A stretch of DNA of 18,602 nt from Candidatus Thorarchaeota archaeon (GCA_030638785.1 DAOWDY010000246.1:1-18602); one strand, 5' to 3'. Shown: positions 1 to 8,831, counted from the first letter of the stretch. The notes: generated by a model from the sequence alone, not told the origin. Translations and numbers: made by a program.

Positions 1-20
1 AGGCCTTTGGTGAGAGAATA

Positions 21-1214
21 ATGTCCAAGCTCGCAATCCAGGATCTTCCAGATTCTTGGGTTCCTTATTTTACAATAAAGCCAGATGCCATACCAACTGG
101 CAGCAGCGTGATTGCACCTTACATCAATGGCTCAAGGAGCGTTGGAGAGGTCATCAATGTAAGTGGTATGACAGAGGAAGAGGCTCTTCACGAGATATCC
201 AGGCTTTGGGCTCATAGAGTCATTCGTTTCCGGAACATGATTAGCTTCAAAGATTTCCTTAGTGCCCGAACTCAGTTTGTGAGACACATTCAAGCAACCT
301 CAAGCGAAACTAGGGACTTGCGTAATCTACACCCTGAGATGGTGGGGGTCATTCCCAGACTTGCCGGGCTGATAGATGGACGCAGAACAGTTCGTGAGAT
401 TCTTGCAGAGCTTAGAGGGCAATTTGACGAGAGAGAACTCCTGCGGATTCTGGATTACCTTCGCGAGACCGAGGTCATTGAAGCCTTATCCTCCGAGAAG
501 AGACGAATTCTTCTAGCAAAGGAAGTTCTAGAAATTGCTCTTCGAGCTGCTGAGGTATCTCATGATAAACAAGAGGTGTCCAACGCTCTGAAGACGGTGA
601 TGCGAAGCAGTGAAACTCCCGAAACTCTTGGACAACTACTTCTAAAGGATGACAAATGGACTGTCGATTTTGATTTCAAGATACTTGAAGGTCTCAATCA
701 GAAACGTTTGATGAGTCTCTATGGAGAATGGATGAAACTTCTTGCACAGTTTGTAGCGATCTTGGATCGAAAGACGTTAGATGCCTTCATTGATGGTCTG
801 ACAGCAGCTTTCTTTGAACGCATAGTGAGTAGGTATACAGTATCTGACCTTCGAGGTATTGAGGAATTCTCGTTCTGGCTGGAACAGCTCACTGCAGAAC
901 AATGGCCTCATGTTCAAGTTGTTGAAACCTACCCTCTTGAGAAGTTCGGATCCAGCGTTCTTGAGGACCTAGTGCATGTCCTCATAACAAGGGGTCAAGT
1001 CATTTATGGTTCAGAGATTATTGTTGGGCTCTGTGGTATCTCCGGAATTCCACTGATCGAGGGCCTTCCTATACAACATGTACCTAGAAACCGAACTGAC
1101 GCATTCGAGATGTTTATGATAGAATATTCTAGATTATGCCCTGCAGCAAAGTTAACCGTCCTCATTCTGTCAAGGCAGAGAGGAATCTCGCCACACAAAG
1201 CGATAATCTACTAG
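21..1214 (+). CDS. Protein with two tandem winged-helix-like segments, beside a small GTPase
   Basis: A complete 397-residue protein of unknown function. ATG start with GGTGA at 10-14. Two segments share a pattern: residues 35-73 begin INGSRSVGEV and residues 118-156 begin IDGRRTVREI. Each continues into a predicted helix and an ILxxLxxxxVI-type strand. This 'I(D/N)GxRxVxEI' pattern is typical of small winged-helix domains of the PqqD/DUF4388-associated kind (family knowledge). The C-terminal half (about 170-397) is mixed helix/strand and I do not recognise it. There is no signal peptide or membrane helix, so it is probably cytosolic. The small GTPase starts 68 bases downstream on the same strand. 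A role as GTPase regulator or partner is an inference from that adjacency; a DNA-binding role is the alternative. Confidence 0.7.
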   Translation: MSKLAIQDLPDSWVPYFTIKPDAIPTGSSVIAPYINGSRSVGEVINVSGMTEEEALHEISRLWAHRVIRFRNMISFKDFLSARTQFVRHIQATSSETRDLRNLHPEMVGVIPRLAGLIDGRRTVREILAELRGQFDERELLRILDYLRETEVIEALSSEKRRILLAKEVLEIALRAAEVSHDKQEVSNALKTVMRSSETPETLGQLLLKDDKWTVDFDFKILEGLNQKRLMSLYGEWMKLLAQFVAILDRKTLDAFIDGLTAAFFERIVSRYTVSDLRGIEEFSFWLEQLTAEQWPHVQVVETYPLEKFGSSVLEDLVHVLITRGQVIYGSEIIVGLCGISGIPLIEGLPIQHVPRNRTDAFEMFMIEYSRLCPAAKLTVLILSRQRGISPHKAIIY

Positions 1215-1234
1215 ATTTAAAGACACCATTGTAA

Positions 1235-1242
1235 CTATATTA
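1235..1242 (+). promoter_or_regulatory. Candidate TATA box of the small GTPase gene
   Basis: CTATATTA lies about 41-48 bases before the GTPase ATG, inside the 68-base gap after the winged-helix gene. The GTPase may therefore have its own transcript as well as read-through from upstream. The call rests on AT-rich composition and distance only. Confidence 0.3.
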
Positions 1243-1282
1243 CTGGAGAGTTTAGAACGAAACGTGTGAAAGGTGAATACTG

Positions 1283-1798
1283 ATGAGTCCGACTTACTTG
1301 TTGAAAACTGTCATAGTAGGTTCAGGCTCAGTTGGAAAGACCAGTATGATACTTCGTTATTCTACCGGCGCATTTCGAGAACACTACTCACCAACTCTTG
1401 GGACCGGTTTTGCCTATAAGAAACTGAAACTAGGTGATGACTTTGCAACACTTCAGATTTGGGATATGGGCTCTCAGGATTTTCTGGAGCGAGTCCGGGC
1501 AAACTACTATGTCGGGTCCCATGCAGTCGTCTTCATGTTCGATGTAACAAGCACAGAATCCATGGATGAGGTCCTGAAATGGAAGGAAGAGGTCGACAGG
1601 CACCTTAGTGATTATACATCCCTTCTCGTTGGGAATAAGACTGACCTCGTGATGGATCGAACTATCTCAGAGGAAGATGCGAAGAAGATGGCCGAACAGC
1701 TCGGCATGGATTATATGGAAACCTCTGTCAAGCTCGATAAGAATGTCAATGAGGTCTTCGTGCGTACTACTCGAAATATCATCACACACTTCTTCTAG
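1283..1798 (+). CDS. Ras/Rab-like small GTPase with altered switch II motif
   Basis: A 171-residue single-domain small GTPase, typical length for the family. ATG start with GGTGA at 1271-1275. G1 is GSGSVGKT (residues 13-20), the switch I threonine is T38, G4 is NKTD (118-121) and G5 is ETSVK (146-150). G3 is unusual: W60-D61-M62-G63-S64-Q65, where Ras/Rab have WDTAGQ and Arf-like proteins WDVGGQ. The invariant DxxG glycine is therefore serine, while the catalytic glutamine is kept. The C-terminus (NIITHFF) has no cysteine, so membrane attachment by prenylation is not expected. Eukaryote-like GTPases of this kind are abundant in Asgard archaea. The specific process is unknown; the upstream winged-helix protein is a candidate partner. 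Confidence 0.93.
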   Translation: MSPTYLLKTVIVGSGSVGKTSMILRYSTGAFREHYSPTLGTGFAYKKLKLGDDFATLQIWDMGSQDFLERVRANYYVGSHAVVFMFDVTSTESMDEVLKWKEEVDRHLSDYTSLLVGNKTDLVMDRTISEEDAKKMAEQLGMDYMETSVKLDKNVNEVFVRTTRNIITHFF

Positions 1799-1903
1799 TT
1801 GTTCTGTCTATTCTCAACTGAAATATTCTTTATTATCAAGGTTGTAAGTACTTTCTGGAGTTTCCCTACAACTAGAAACCAGGGTCCGATGCATTGATTC
1901 AGT

Positions 1904-2506
1904 CTATTCAAAGATTTTCAGTAGTTTATGGCCTTGGAGTACTGAGAATAGGATGATTGCATAGACTGCAACTTTTTGCATAGCTGCGCCTCCGATGACA
2001 AATATGTAAAGGAGGCATAGTGCACCTGTGACTATTCCAATCATCGCGTATCCATTTTCATACTCTTTATTGAGAAGAATCACAACCGAATAGACTCCTA
2101 TTGTCAATGCCATGAGTATGAAAAACAATATCGTTGACCAGCCATGCTGAACCCCGAATAAATCTGCAGCAAAGATGCCAATTCCTGCCAAACATGGAGC
2201 AGCTACTACACCGAGTATTGTACCCAACCAACTCAAACCTCGTTGCATAGGGGTTTCAGTGAAAACTGTACGTATGGATAACCAAAATGGTACCATTAAT
2301 ACTCCTGCCACTGTTGTAGCTGTTGCAAACCCAAACCAGTTCCAAGGGGTAGAATAGCCCTTAGTGACTGATAACCCTAAAGAGCTGAAAGTGTTCTCTA
2401 GGAATGAATAGCCTTCAGGGTAGAATATCATTATTGTGAAAGTTATGACTATAAACTGAATCCCCGCAATAATGCCACACCATGTACCAATTCTCTTCCA
2501 ATTCAC
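1904..2506 (-). CDS. DUF998-like multi-pass membrane protein
   Basis: A 200-residue hydrophobic protein with about five to six membrane helices (roughly 8-29, 57-77, 91-113, 121-145, 152-171 and a weaker one at 177-190). After the first helix, residues 29-44 carry YPEGYSFLENTFSSLG, which resembles the conserved start of DUF998 proteins. The GVQHGW stretch before helix four also fits. The start is GTG. GAGGT lies about nine bases upstream, inside the 3' end of the acyl-CoA synthetase gene, whose stop is only two bases away, so the pair is probably co-transcribed and translationally coupled. The DUF998 function is not established; a link to lipid or acyl-CoA metabolism is suggested only by the neighbour. 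Confidence 0.75.
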   Translation of the reverse strand: MNWKRIGTWCGIIAGIQFIVITFTIMIFYPEGYSFLENTFSSLGLSVTKGYSTPWNWFGFATATTVAGVLMVPFWLSIRTVFTETPMQRGLSWLGTILGVVAAPCLAGIGIFAADLFGVQHGWSTILFFILMALTIGVYSVVILLNKEYENGYAMIGIVTGALCLLYIFVIGGAAMQKVAVYAIILFSVLQGHKLLKIFE

Positions 2507-2508
2507 CG

Positions 2509-4251
2509 TTATGAACCTCTTTTCTTCAACTCTTCTTCTTTCAGTACCCTCCGGAGCACTTTGCCAACATTGCTCAACGGTACTGATTCTACAATCTCTA
2601 CCTCTTTAGGTCGCTTGTAGCCTGCCATCTTGTCCCTGGCCCATTCTATGAATTCCTCTGGAGTAGCCTCAACGCCGTCTTTCAAAACTACGAATGCCTT
2701 CACAAACTCATTGCTCGGGTCATCTACTCTTGGAAGACCAATCACCGCCGCGATGGCTACCTTGGGGTGCTCAAAGAAGAGATCTTCAATCTCCCTCGGA
2801 TACGCCTTCAATCCTCCTACATTCACCATGTCCTTCTTACGATCACTGATGAATGTGTAACCATGTTCGTCCATGTGGCCTATATCACCAGTCAAGAAGA
2901 ACCTTTTTCCGCCTATATTACGCATGACATTAGCAGTTTCGTCTGGTTTGTTGTAATAGCCTTTCATCACTTGTGGTCCATGGATTGCTATCTCTCCTAC
3001 TTCTCCAATAGCTAGTTCCTTTGTACCGGTTTCTAAATCGACTATCTTGCAGATAGTATCTGTAATTGGCAGACCAATCGAACCGAATTTTCGTTGCCTC
3101 TTATTGGTTGGGTTGCTATGTGTTACAGGAGAGGTCTCTGTAAGGCCATATCCCTCAAAGAGGTCTGCACCTGTCACCTCCTCGAAACTCTTCGCAAGTT
3201 CGGGTGGAAGTGGTGCTGCGCCAGAAGTACAGATACTGATATTGGATAAGTCGAATTTACCAACATCTGGATGGTTCACTATTGCAGAATAAAGTGCAGG
3301 TACACAATTCAACACGGTACTCTTTGTCTGTTCAAGCACTTTGAGTAAATCTGTCATTGGTGGATTCCCAGCTCGGGGGTCTGGAACACAGACTAGCTTC
3401 CCTGCATGCCAGGTCGCCATCAAGAACGTCACTGTCAATCCATAACTGTGGTACCATGGAATTGCTCCACAATAGACTTCTTCGCCATATCGAGCGCCAC
3501 TTGGAGGATCTGCATCTTCCAAGAACGTCCAATTATCAACTTGAAGAACATTGGAGGTCAAATTGACATGGGTCAGTTCTGCTCCCTTAGGAGTCCCTGT
3601 CGTACCCCCAGTGTAGATCAGTATAGCTGTATCATTAGGATCTACCTGTGCTTGAGGGGATTTTGGTTCATATTGGTCAATAATGTCATCATAGAATACC
3701 GTTTTGTCTTCTTCATAAAACGGACTCTTTGGAATCTTTCCTGCCAACCCGCCAAGAATGGCTTTCGCCTTTGGTAAGAATGATTTGATGCTACATACAA
3801 TTACCGTCTTGACTTTGGTTCCTTTGATGGCTTCATAGCATATAGGCAAGTAAATGGGATGGTCTAAGGCAAAGACCAATTCCGCATCAGTGTCATTAAG
3901 CTGATAATTCAGTTCTCCCGCTTTGTAGAGAGGATTGCATGTAACCAACTGTGCTCCAGCTTTCAATGAACCAAAAAACACTGGTGGATAATGTGGCACA
4001 TTGGGAAGGAATATTGCCACACGGCTACCCTTTTTGATTCCCTTACTCTCAAGAAAATTGGCAATCCTATCAGCATCTTCTCTGACTTGTGCATAGGTCC
4101 TTGATTTTCCCATGAACACTGTATAGGGAAGGTCTCCACTCTTGTCAGCTGTTGTGTCCAGCATCTTATAGAGAGGTTGCTTTGGATATTCCAAAGTCTT
4201 CTTGGCAGTTTCTGGCCACCCAGCGCCATCAAGCCAATACATCTCAGTCAT
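2509..4251 (-). CDS. AMP-forming acyl-CoA synthetase (long-chain fatty acid--CoA ligase type), paralog 1
   Basis: A 580-residue member of the ANL adenylating superfamily. It activates a carboxylic acid with ATP to acyl-AMP and transfers the acyl group to CoA. Visible motifs are the phosphate-binding loop YTGGTTGTPKG (213-223), GYGLTETSP (367-375), LTGDIG (453-458), the hinge and C-terminal motif from D470 through GGLKAYPREIE (479-489), and the adenylation lysine K564 in NVGKVLRR. Full length for FadD-like ligases, and all catalytic motifs are intact. Cytosolic; no signal peptide. GGAG lies about ten bases before the ATG. The DUF998-like gene follows directly. The chain length or substrate cannot be read from the sequence; medium/long-chain fatty acid is the family default. 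Confidence 0.93.
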   Translation of the reverse strand: MTEMYWLDGAGWPETAKKTLEYPKQPLYKMLDTTADKSGDLPYTVFMGKSRTYAQVREDADRIANFLESKGIKKGSRVAIFLPNVPHYPPVFFGSLKAGAQLVTCNPLYKAGELNYQLNDTDAELVFALDHPIYLPICYEAIKGTKVKTVIVCSIKSFLPKAKAILGGLAGKIPKSPFYEEDKTVFYDDIIDQYEPKSPQAQVDPNDTAILIYTGGTTGTPKGAELTHVNLTSNVLQVDNWTFLEDADPPSGARYGEEVYCGAIPWYHSYGLTVTFLMATWHAGKLVCVPDPRAGNPPMTDLLKVLEQTKSTVLNCVPALYSAIVNHPDVGKFDLSNISICTSGAAPLPPELAKSFEEVTGADLFEGYGLTETSPVTHSNPTNKRQRKFGSIGLPITDTICKIVDLETGTKELAIGEVGEIAIHGPQVMKGYYNKPDETANVMRNIGGKRFFLTGDIGHMDEHGYTFISDRKKDMVNVGGLKAYPREIEDLFFEHPKVAIAAVIGLPRVDDPSNEFVKAFVVLKDGVEATPEEFIEWARDKMAGYKRPKEVEIVESVPLSNVGKVLRRVLKEEELKKRGS

Positions 4252-4281
4252 TGTATGATCTCTCCTTGCAACATGAAATAG

Positions 4282-4292
4282 TGTATTTTTTA
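4282..4292 (-). promoter_or_regulatory. Candidate TATA box for acyl-CoA synthetase paralog 1
   Basis: Read on the minus strand, this is AAAAAATACAC-like sequence centred about 35 bases before the ATG of the ligase ending at 4251. Together with the terminator-like hairpin upstream of it, this suggests the two ligase genes are transcribed separately. Composition and spacing only. Confidence 0.35.
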
Positions 4293-4361
4293 CCTACTGA
4301 AACGGCACCTCTTAATTCTTGGGGGTTTTAGAAACCGCTCAATTTAATCTAGAATATCTAC

Positions 4362-4400
4362 AAAAAGAAGAATTTAGGGGAGGGAAAATCCCTCTCCCTA
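4362..4400 (-). terminator. Hairpin plus T-tract terminator of acyl-CoA synthetase paralog 2
   Basis: An inverted repeat, TAGGGGAGGGA at 4375-4385 and TCCCTCTCCCTA at 4389-4400, forms an 11-bp stem with one bulged base, one G-T pair and an AAA loop. On the minus strand it begins 13 bases after the stop of the 574-residue ligase and is followed by TTCTTCTTTTTG. This looks like an intrinsic terminator, although in archaea the T-tract itself does most of the work. Confidence 0.55.
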
Positions 4401-4412
4401 TATCAAAACATA

Positions 4413-6137
4413 CTACTTGTTGAGCTCAGCTTCTTTGAGCTCTCTTCTAAGGACCTTACCGACAGCAGTCATGGGTAGAGAATCTACGAAAACAATCTCC
4501 CGTGGGCGCTTGTATCCTGCCATTTTCTCTTTCGCCCATGCTATGAACTCGTCCGCTGTGGCTGTCTGCCCCGGTTTCAAGACTATGAAAGCCTTCACGA
4601 ACTCATCACCGCTGTCGTCATCTTTGGGTAGTCCAATAACAGCGGCCATTGCAACCTTAGGATGCTCGAAAAAGATATCTTCGATTTCGCGTGGGTAGGC
4701 TTTTAGTCCGCCCACGTTTATCATGTCCTTTATTCGGTCGGAAATGGTGAAGAATCCATCTTCGTCCATAAATCCGACATCTCCCGTCAAAAAGTACCTC
4801 CTTCCACCAATGTCGCGCATGACTTCAGCAGTTTCTGCTTCTTTACCCCAGTATCCCTTCATAACCTGTGGACCACTGATAGCAATCTCTCCGGTTTCTC
4901 CCTGTGATAGTTCCTTCTTTCCAGTTTCAATGTCCAGAATTGTCACATAGGTGTCAGAGATTGGTACACCAATCGAGCCGAACTTTCGCAGACTCTTAAT
5001 TGATGGATTTGCTGTTGCCATTGGAGCAGTTTCAGTCAAACCATAACCCTCGAATAGTGTCGCCCCTGTCACAGCCTCAAAGTTTTTGGCTAATTCAGGT
5101 GGTAACGGAGCAGCTCCTGAACCACATGCTTTCAGTGAGGATAAGTCATACTTGCTTATTGCGGGATTATTCACCATCCCTGCGTAGATTGCAGGTACAC
5201 AGTGCAGTAAGGATCCCTTATTATTCTGAATATCAGCCAGCATTGCCTTCATATCTCTGGGATCTGGGATACAAAGTAAAGCACTTCCCACATTGTATGA
5301 AGCCACCATTGTCAGCGTTAAGCCATAGCTATGATACCATGGTAATGCGCCTACGAAAACTTCCTCTCCAGGATTAAGTTTCGCAGGTGTCCCACCACCT
5401 TCAGGCTCTAATTGAACCCATTCATCAATCTGCAGAACATTGCTGTAGAGGTTGCTATGTGTCAGCATTGCACCCTTGGGTGTCCCAGTAGTTCCACCTG
5501 TGTAGAGTATCAATGCAAGGTCTTCTTTTGGATTCAGACTTACATCCGGTGCCTTAGCTTCATGTTGCTCAACAATATCATCATAGAATGCCGTTCCCTC
5601 TTCATATGAGGGTGCTTTCGGAACCTTACCCAAAAGTCCACCAATCAACGCTTTTACCTTTGGTAAGAAACTCTTGATGCTACAGATCACCACTGTTTCA
5701 ACATCAGTTCCCTTTATCGCCTCGTAAGCAGTGGGTGCGAAAGTGGGATGATCAAAGACAAACACAGCCTTTGCACCGGAATCTTTCAGCTGGAAGTTCA
5801 GTTCACCAGCCTTGTAAGACGGGTTACAAGTGACAGTTGTAGCACCCGTCTTCAGAATTCCAAAGAACACAGGTGGATACATTGGTACGTTGGGCATGAA
5901 AATTGCTATTCTATCGCCCTTCCCAAGACCCTTACTTGCAAGGTAATTCGCTATTCTATCTGCATGATCCTTCACTTCTGAAAATGAATGGGACACTCCC
6001 GAATACAAAGTAGAAGGAGCTTCTGGATGCTTTGCAGCTATATTATCTAATAGAGCAAAAAGTGGTTCATCAGGATAGTCAATTGACTTCTTGACAGTTT
6101 CAGGCCACCTGCTCTTGTGCCATGGCATTTCTTCCAT
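4413..6137 (-). CDS. AMP-forming acyl-CoA synthetase, paralog 2
   Basis: A 574-residue ligase, clearly paralogous to the gene that follows it; the two align almost without gaps from the N-terminus onward. Motifs: YTGGTTGTPKG (213-223), GYGLTETAP (364-372), LTGDVG (450-455), DRIKDMINVGG followed by LKAYPREIE (467-486), and catalytic K561 in AVGKVLRR. The reaction is acid + ATP + CoA to acyl-CoA + AMP + PPi. ATG start with GGAG about nine bases upstream. Differences from the paralog fall mainly around 240-300 and in the residues after GYGLTET, regions that can affect substrate choice, so the pair may have divided substrates (inference). It diverges from the dehydratase cluster across a shared 210-base promoter region. 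Confidence 0.93.
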   Translation of the reverse strand: MEEMPWHKSRWPETVKKSIDYPDEPLFALLDNIAAKHPEAPSTLYSGVSHSFSEVKDHADRIANYLASKGLGKGDRIAIFMPNVPMYPPVFFGILKTGATTVTCNPSYKAGELNFQLKDSGAKAVFVFDHPTFAPTAYEAIKGTDVETVVICSIKSFLPKVKALIGGLLGKVPKAPSYEEGTAFYDDIVEQHEAKAPDVSLNPKEDLALILYTGGTTGTPKGAMLTHSNLYSNVLQIDEWVQLEPEGGGTPAKLNPGEEVFVGALPWYHSYGLTLTMVASYNVGSALLCIPDPRDMKAMLADIQNNKGSLLHCVPAIYAGMVNNPAISKYDLSSLKACGSGAAPLPPELAKNFEAVTGATLFEGYGLTETAPMATANPSIKSLRKFGSIGVPISDTYVTILDIETGKKELSQGETGEIAISGPQVMKGYWGKEAETAEVMRDIGGRRYFLTGDVGFMDEDGFFTISDRIKDMINVGGLKAYPREIEDIFFEHPKVAMAAVIGLPKDDDSGDEFVKAFIVLKPGQTATADEFIAWAKEKMAGYKRPREIVFVDSLPMTAVGKVLRRELKEAELNK

Positions 6138-6347
6138 TTATCTCGTCTCCGAAATCTCTCAAAGTTATTATGGGTACTACGACCCACCATATAATTGAGG
6201 ACTGTCGTAGGGGTTGATATGTTCTTCTACAGGTGGGAATTATAGCTTTTACATGGAAATATACGGAAAAAAAATTCAGCACAACAAATAAGGCGCGATG
6301 TATGATGAGAGGAGAGTTACTGTAAACTAAGAAATTCAATCAGGAGT
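6138..6347. promoter_or_regulatory. Divergent promoter region between ligase paralog 2 and the dehydratase cluster
   Basis: A 210-base AT-rich gap between divergent genes. For the minus-strand ligase there are two TATA-like candidates: AATTATATGG near 6187-6197 and CATAATAAC near 6165-6173. For the plus-strand cluster, GAAATATACGG near 6257-6267 and ACAAATAAGG near 6284-6293 are possible. The arms CTACGAC (6177-6183) and GTCGTAG (6204-6210) form a perfect 7-base inverted repeat around the first candidate. No small gene is convincing here. Confidence 0.4.
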
Positions 6348-7610
6348 ATGGACAATATGAGCTATGGAGAGATCATAGAGAATTCAGCCCAGCGTCTTCA
6401 GGATTTGACACGGAAAGGAAGTATGGTTGTAGGATATCTCTATCCGCACACACCAATTGAATTGCTTATGGCACACGGACTTACACCATCTCTCATTCGT
6501 GTTAATCCTTCGGTTGTTGCAGGTTTCGAGGACAGTCTACAGACTTTCTCATGTGCATTTACACGGAATATCTTTTCTCAAAGGGCCAATGGAAATCTCC
6601 TTTCACTCAGTGGTGTGCTCTTCCCTGGAAACACTTGCGATGCATTGCAGAATGTTGCAGATGTCTGGAGATTTCGATTTCCGGGAGATAAGATCCTTCG
6701 AGTTACATATCCAGCCACCGCGCTGACAGAACATGCAGTAGATTTCCTTGCAAACGAATTCAGATTTCTGAGCGATAATATTGCAAAGATGTTTGATAGA
6801 CAGATTTCCGCAACCGAGTTAGCTGATGCAGCCTCTATTGTCAACGACTTTCGTGAAGCTATGCAGTTTCTATATGCAGCACGTGTCTATGATTCCAATG
6901 CTATTACTTACTCTGAGCTGGTCTCTCTCTTGCGTAAATTCCTTACTGCTCCTGATAGAAGTGTTGTTGATGAGATTGCAGAGCGCTTCAGAGAAATACG
7001 ACAGGTATTGGAAAAGAACGGACATCTGAACTCTGCTGATATCTTGAAGGATGGATTGTTAATTGGGAACTTGGAAAAAGTGGTGACTCCACCTTCCAAT
7101 GAGTTTCCACGAATTGTTGTAGTTGGTGGGATGGTTGAGCCACAGGCTATTGCGTCAATTGTGAATAATCTGGATGGAGTATCTGACAACATTATCGCAT
7201 TGGATCTTTTGAGTTTCGGATTCAAGACTGTCTTTACACCCAAGACATTGATTCCACCAGCAAACAAAGGCACCAAACCCATTGGTGCAGCTCCTGAGCC
7301 ATCTTACGAAGGACCGTTCAAGGCTATGGCAAGAGCAGTTCTTCAAGCACCACTCGAGCCAACACAGGAGGGTCTTACAACTAGAACTGAATTCCTGAAA
7401 CAGTTATTGACTAAGATTGGAGTTCAAGGTCTAGTAGTTTGTGAACAGTCTTTCTGTGATCCTGACGAGTTCGAAGCACCTTCTTTGGAGAAGGCAGCAG
7501 AGAAGGCGGGAATTCCTTCACTACGCTTTCCAATAGATCCCGAGCTTTCAGATAGAGGACGACTTGAAGGCAGGCTGCAGACATTTCTAGAAACAATTGG
7601 GGAGGTCTAG
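6348..7610 (+). CDS. 2-hydroxyacyl-CoA dehydratase / benzoyl-CoA reductase family subunit (divergent)
   Basis: A 420-residue protein of the HgdA/HgdB, FldB/FldC and BcrB/BcrC family, whose members carry a cysteine-bound [4Fe-4S] cluster that holds the thioester substrate for reductive radical chemistry. Cysteines sit where the family has cluster ligands: C69 in TFSCAFTRNIF, C97 in FPGNTCDALQNV and C370 in SFCDPDEFEAPSL, followed by the typical EKAGIPSLRFPID. The sequence is more divergent than its partner (for example CAFTR instead of CSYAR). AGGAG at 6342-6346 is one base from the first ATG but ten from the ATG at 6357, so translation may start at residue 4. First gene of a tight cluster with a second subunit and an activator. 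The substrate is unknown; an aromatic-ring reductase is a possible alternative. Confidence 0.82.
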   Translation: MDNMSYGEIIENSAQRLQDLTRKGSMVVGYLYPHTPIELLMAHGLTPSLIRVNPSVVAGFEDSLQTFSCAFTRNIFSQRANGNLLSLSGVLFPGNTCDALQNVADVWRFRFPGDKILRVTYPATALTEHAVDFLANEFRFLSDNIAKMFDRQISATELADAASIVNDFREAMQFLYAARVYDSNAITYSELVSLLRKFLTAPDRSVVDEIAERFREIRQVLEKNGHLNSADILKDGLLIGNLEKVVTPPSNEFPRIVVVGGMVEPQAIASIVNNLDGVSDNIIALDLLSFGFKTVFTPKTLIPPANKGTKPIGAAPEPSYEGPFKAMARAVLQAPLEPTQEGLTTRTEFLKQLLTKIGVQGLVVCEQSFCDPDEFEAPSLEKAAEKAGIPSLRFPIDPELSDRGRLEGRLQTFLETIGEV

Positions 7611-7615
7611 TACTA

Positions 7616-8821
7616 ATGACAGAAGAAAAAGCATACAGAAGACTCGAATCATCAAAAGAACTTCAGCAAATATCCTTTCAGCACATGCTTGAAGGTCATC
7701 ATGCTAGTGAAGAAGGAAGACTTGCTTGGGTCACATCCGGCTTTCCTGTGGAGATTCCAGTAGCTATGGATGTAGGTGTTGTATACCCCGAACAATATGG
7801 TGCTGTTGTTGGAGCAAACAAAGTTGGCCCCATGGTGTGTGGATTTGCTGAGGATATTGGTTACTCTAGCGAATTATGTTCGTACGCACGTGCAAGTATT
7901 GGGTCAATCTTAAAACCCTCAGAGAGTCCTTTGGAAGGACTACCTAAACCTCAAGCCCTTCTTGCCTGTAACAATATTTGTGGATCAGTTCTCAAATGGT
8001 ATGATGCAGTTTCCGAGCTTACGGAAGCACCTGTTTTTCTATTGGATACTCCTGCGTTGGACGTAGAGCAGCAACCTCACCACATTGAGTATGTGCGTCA
8101 TGGAATAGATAACCTGATTGAGTTTCTTTCTACTACACTTGGATCTACGCTTACTGACGAACGCTTGATTGAAACAGCCAAGTTATCTTCAGAAGCTATT
8201 ACACTATGGCAGAAGTCTCTGAAAGCCTGCAAAGCTAAACCAACACCCTTGAACTGTGCTGATCGGTTTCTCACAATGGCACCAGTAGTATCATCCAGAG
8301 GAAAACAATACTGTGTTGATTTCTATAAAACCCTCTATGAAGAGGTAGAAAGTCGTGTGAAAGAGGGCATTGGTGCTATCAGAGATGAGAAAGTACGACT
8401 ATTATGGGACAATATCCCACCATGGTTCCAAATATTCCGATTCTTCAATGGAATGGCACAACGTGGTGTAGCCTTCCCCGCAGATACCTATACTCATGCC
8501 TGGTCAGGCGCAGTTGAAGCAGATGATCCGTATACTAGTGTGGCTACGGTCTATAGCAATTCATACCTTAACAAAGGACTCGAAGCCAAGGCTGACAAGA
8601 TGGAGCACCTAATCAAGGATTATGATTTGGATGGATTCATTATGTTCTCTGTTCGATCGTGCAAGAGATACTCATTGGGACAGATGGTTACAAGGGAGAT
8701 TGTGACTGAGAGAACAGGCGTCCCAGGCACGATTATCGAAGGAGACATGGTCGATAGTCGACTCTTCAATGAGGCTCAGATTGGAACCAGAGTTGATGCA
8801 CTCCTAGAGATGTTTGTATGA
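7616..8821 (+). CDS. 2-hydroxyacyl-CoA dehydratase / benzoyl-CoA reductase family, second subunit
   Basis: A 401-residue partner subunit of the same family as the preceding gene. Family landmarks are C88 in LCSYARASIGS, C118 and C122 in LLACNNICGSVLKWYD, C349 in SCKRYSLGQMVTRE, and the C-terminal stretch GTIIEGDMVDSR, then ALLEMF. These match the cluster-binding and substrate-binding pattern of HgdB/BcrB proteins. GGGGAGGT at 7599-7606 lies nine bases before the ATG, within the end of the preceding gene, and the intergenic gap is five bases, so the two subunits are surely co-translated. They probably form a heterodimer in the cytosol, each with one [4Fe-4S] cluster (family knowledge), and take one electron at a time from the activator encoded next. 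Confidence 0.87.
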   Translation: MTEEKAYRRLESSKELQQISFQHMLEGHHASEEGRLAWVTSGFPVEIPVAMDVGVVYPEQYGAVVGANKVGPMVCGFAEDIGYSSELCSYARASIGSILKPSESPLEGLPKPQALLACNNICGSVLKWYDAVSELTEAPVFLLDTPALDVEQQPHHIEYVRHGIDNLIEFLSTTLGSTLTDERLIETAKLSSEAITLWQKSLKACKAKPTPLNCADRFLTMAPVVSSRGKQYCVDFYKTLYEEVESRVKEGIGAIRDEKVRLLWDNIPPWFQIFRFFNGMAQRGVAFPADTYTHAWSGAVEADDPYTSVATVYSNSYLNKGLEAKADKMEHLIKDYDLDGFIMFSVRSCKRYSLGQMVTREIVTERTGVPGTIIEGDMVDSRLFNEAQIGTRVDALLEMFV

Positions 8822-8831
8822 GGCTTGATGA

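Noticed and set aside
3406..3777. Long plus-strand open frame inside the first acyl-CoA synthetase
   Set aside because: It lies antisense to a gene with all catalytic motifs and shows no recognisable domain or ribosome site; a shadow frame.
6177..6210. Inverted repeat CTACGAC / GTCGTAG around a TATA-like box in the divergent promoter
   Set aside because: Seven-base arms separated by 20 bases are fairly likely by chance in a 210-base region; no second copy elsewhere was noticed.
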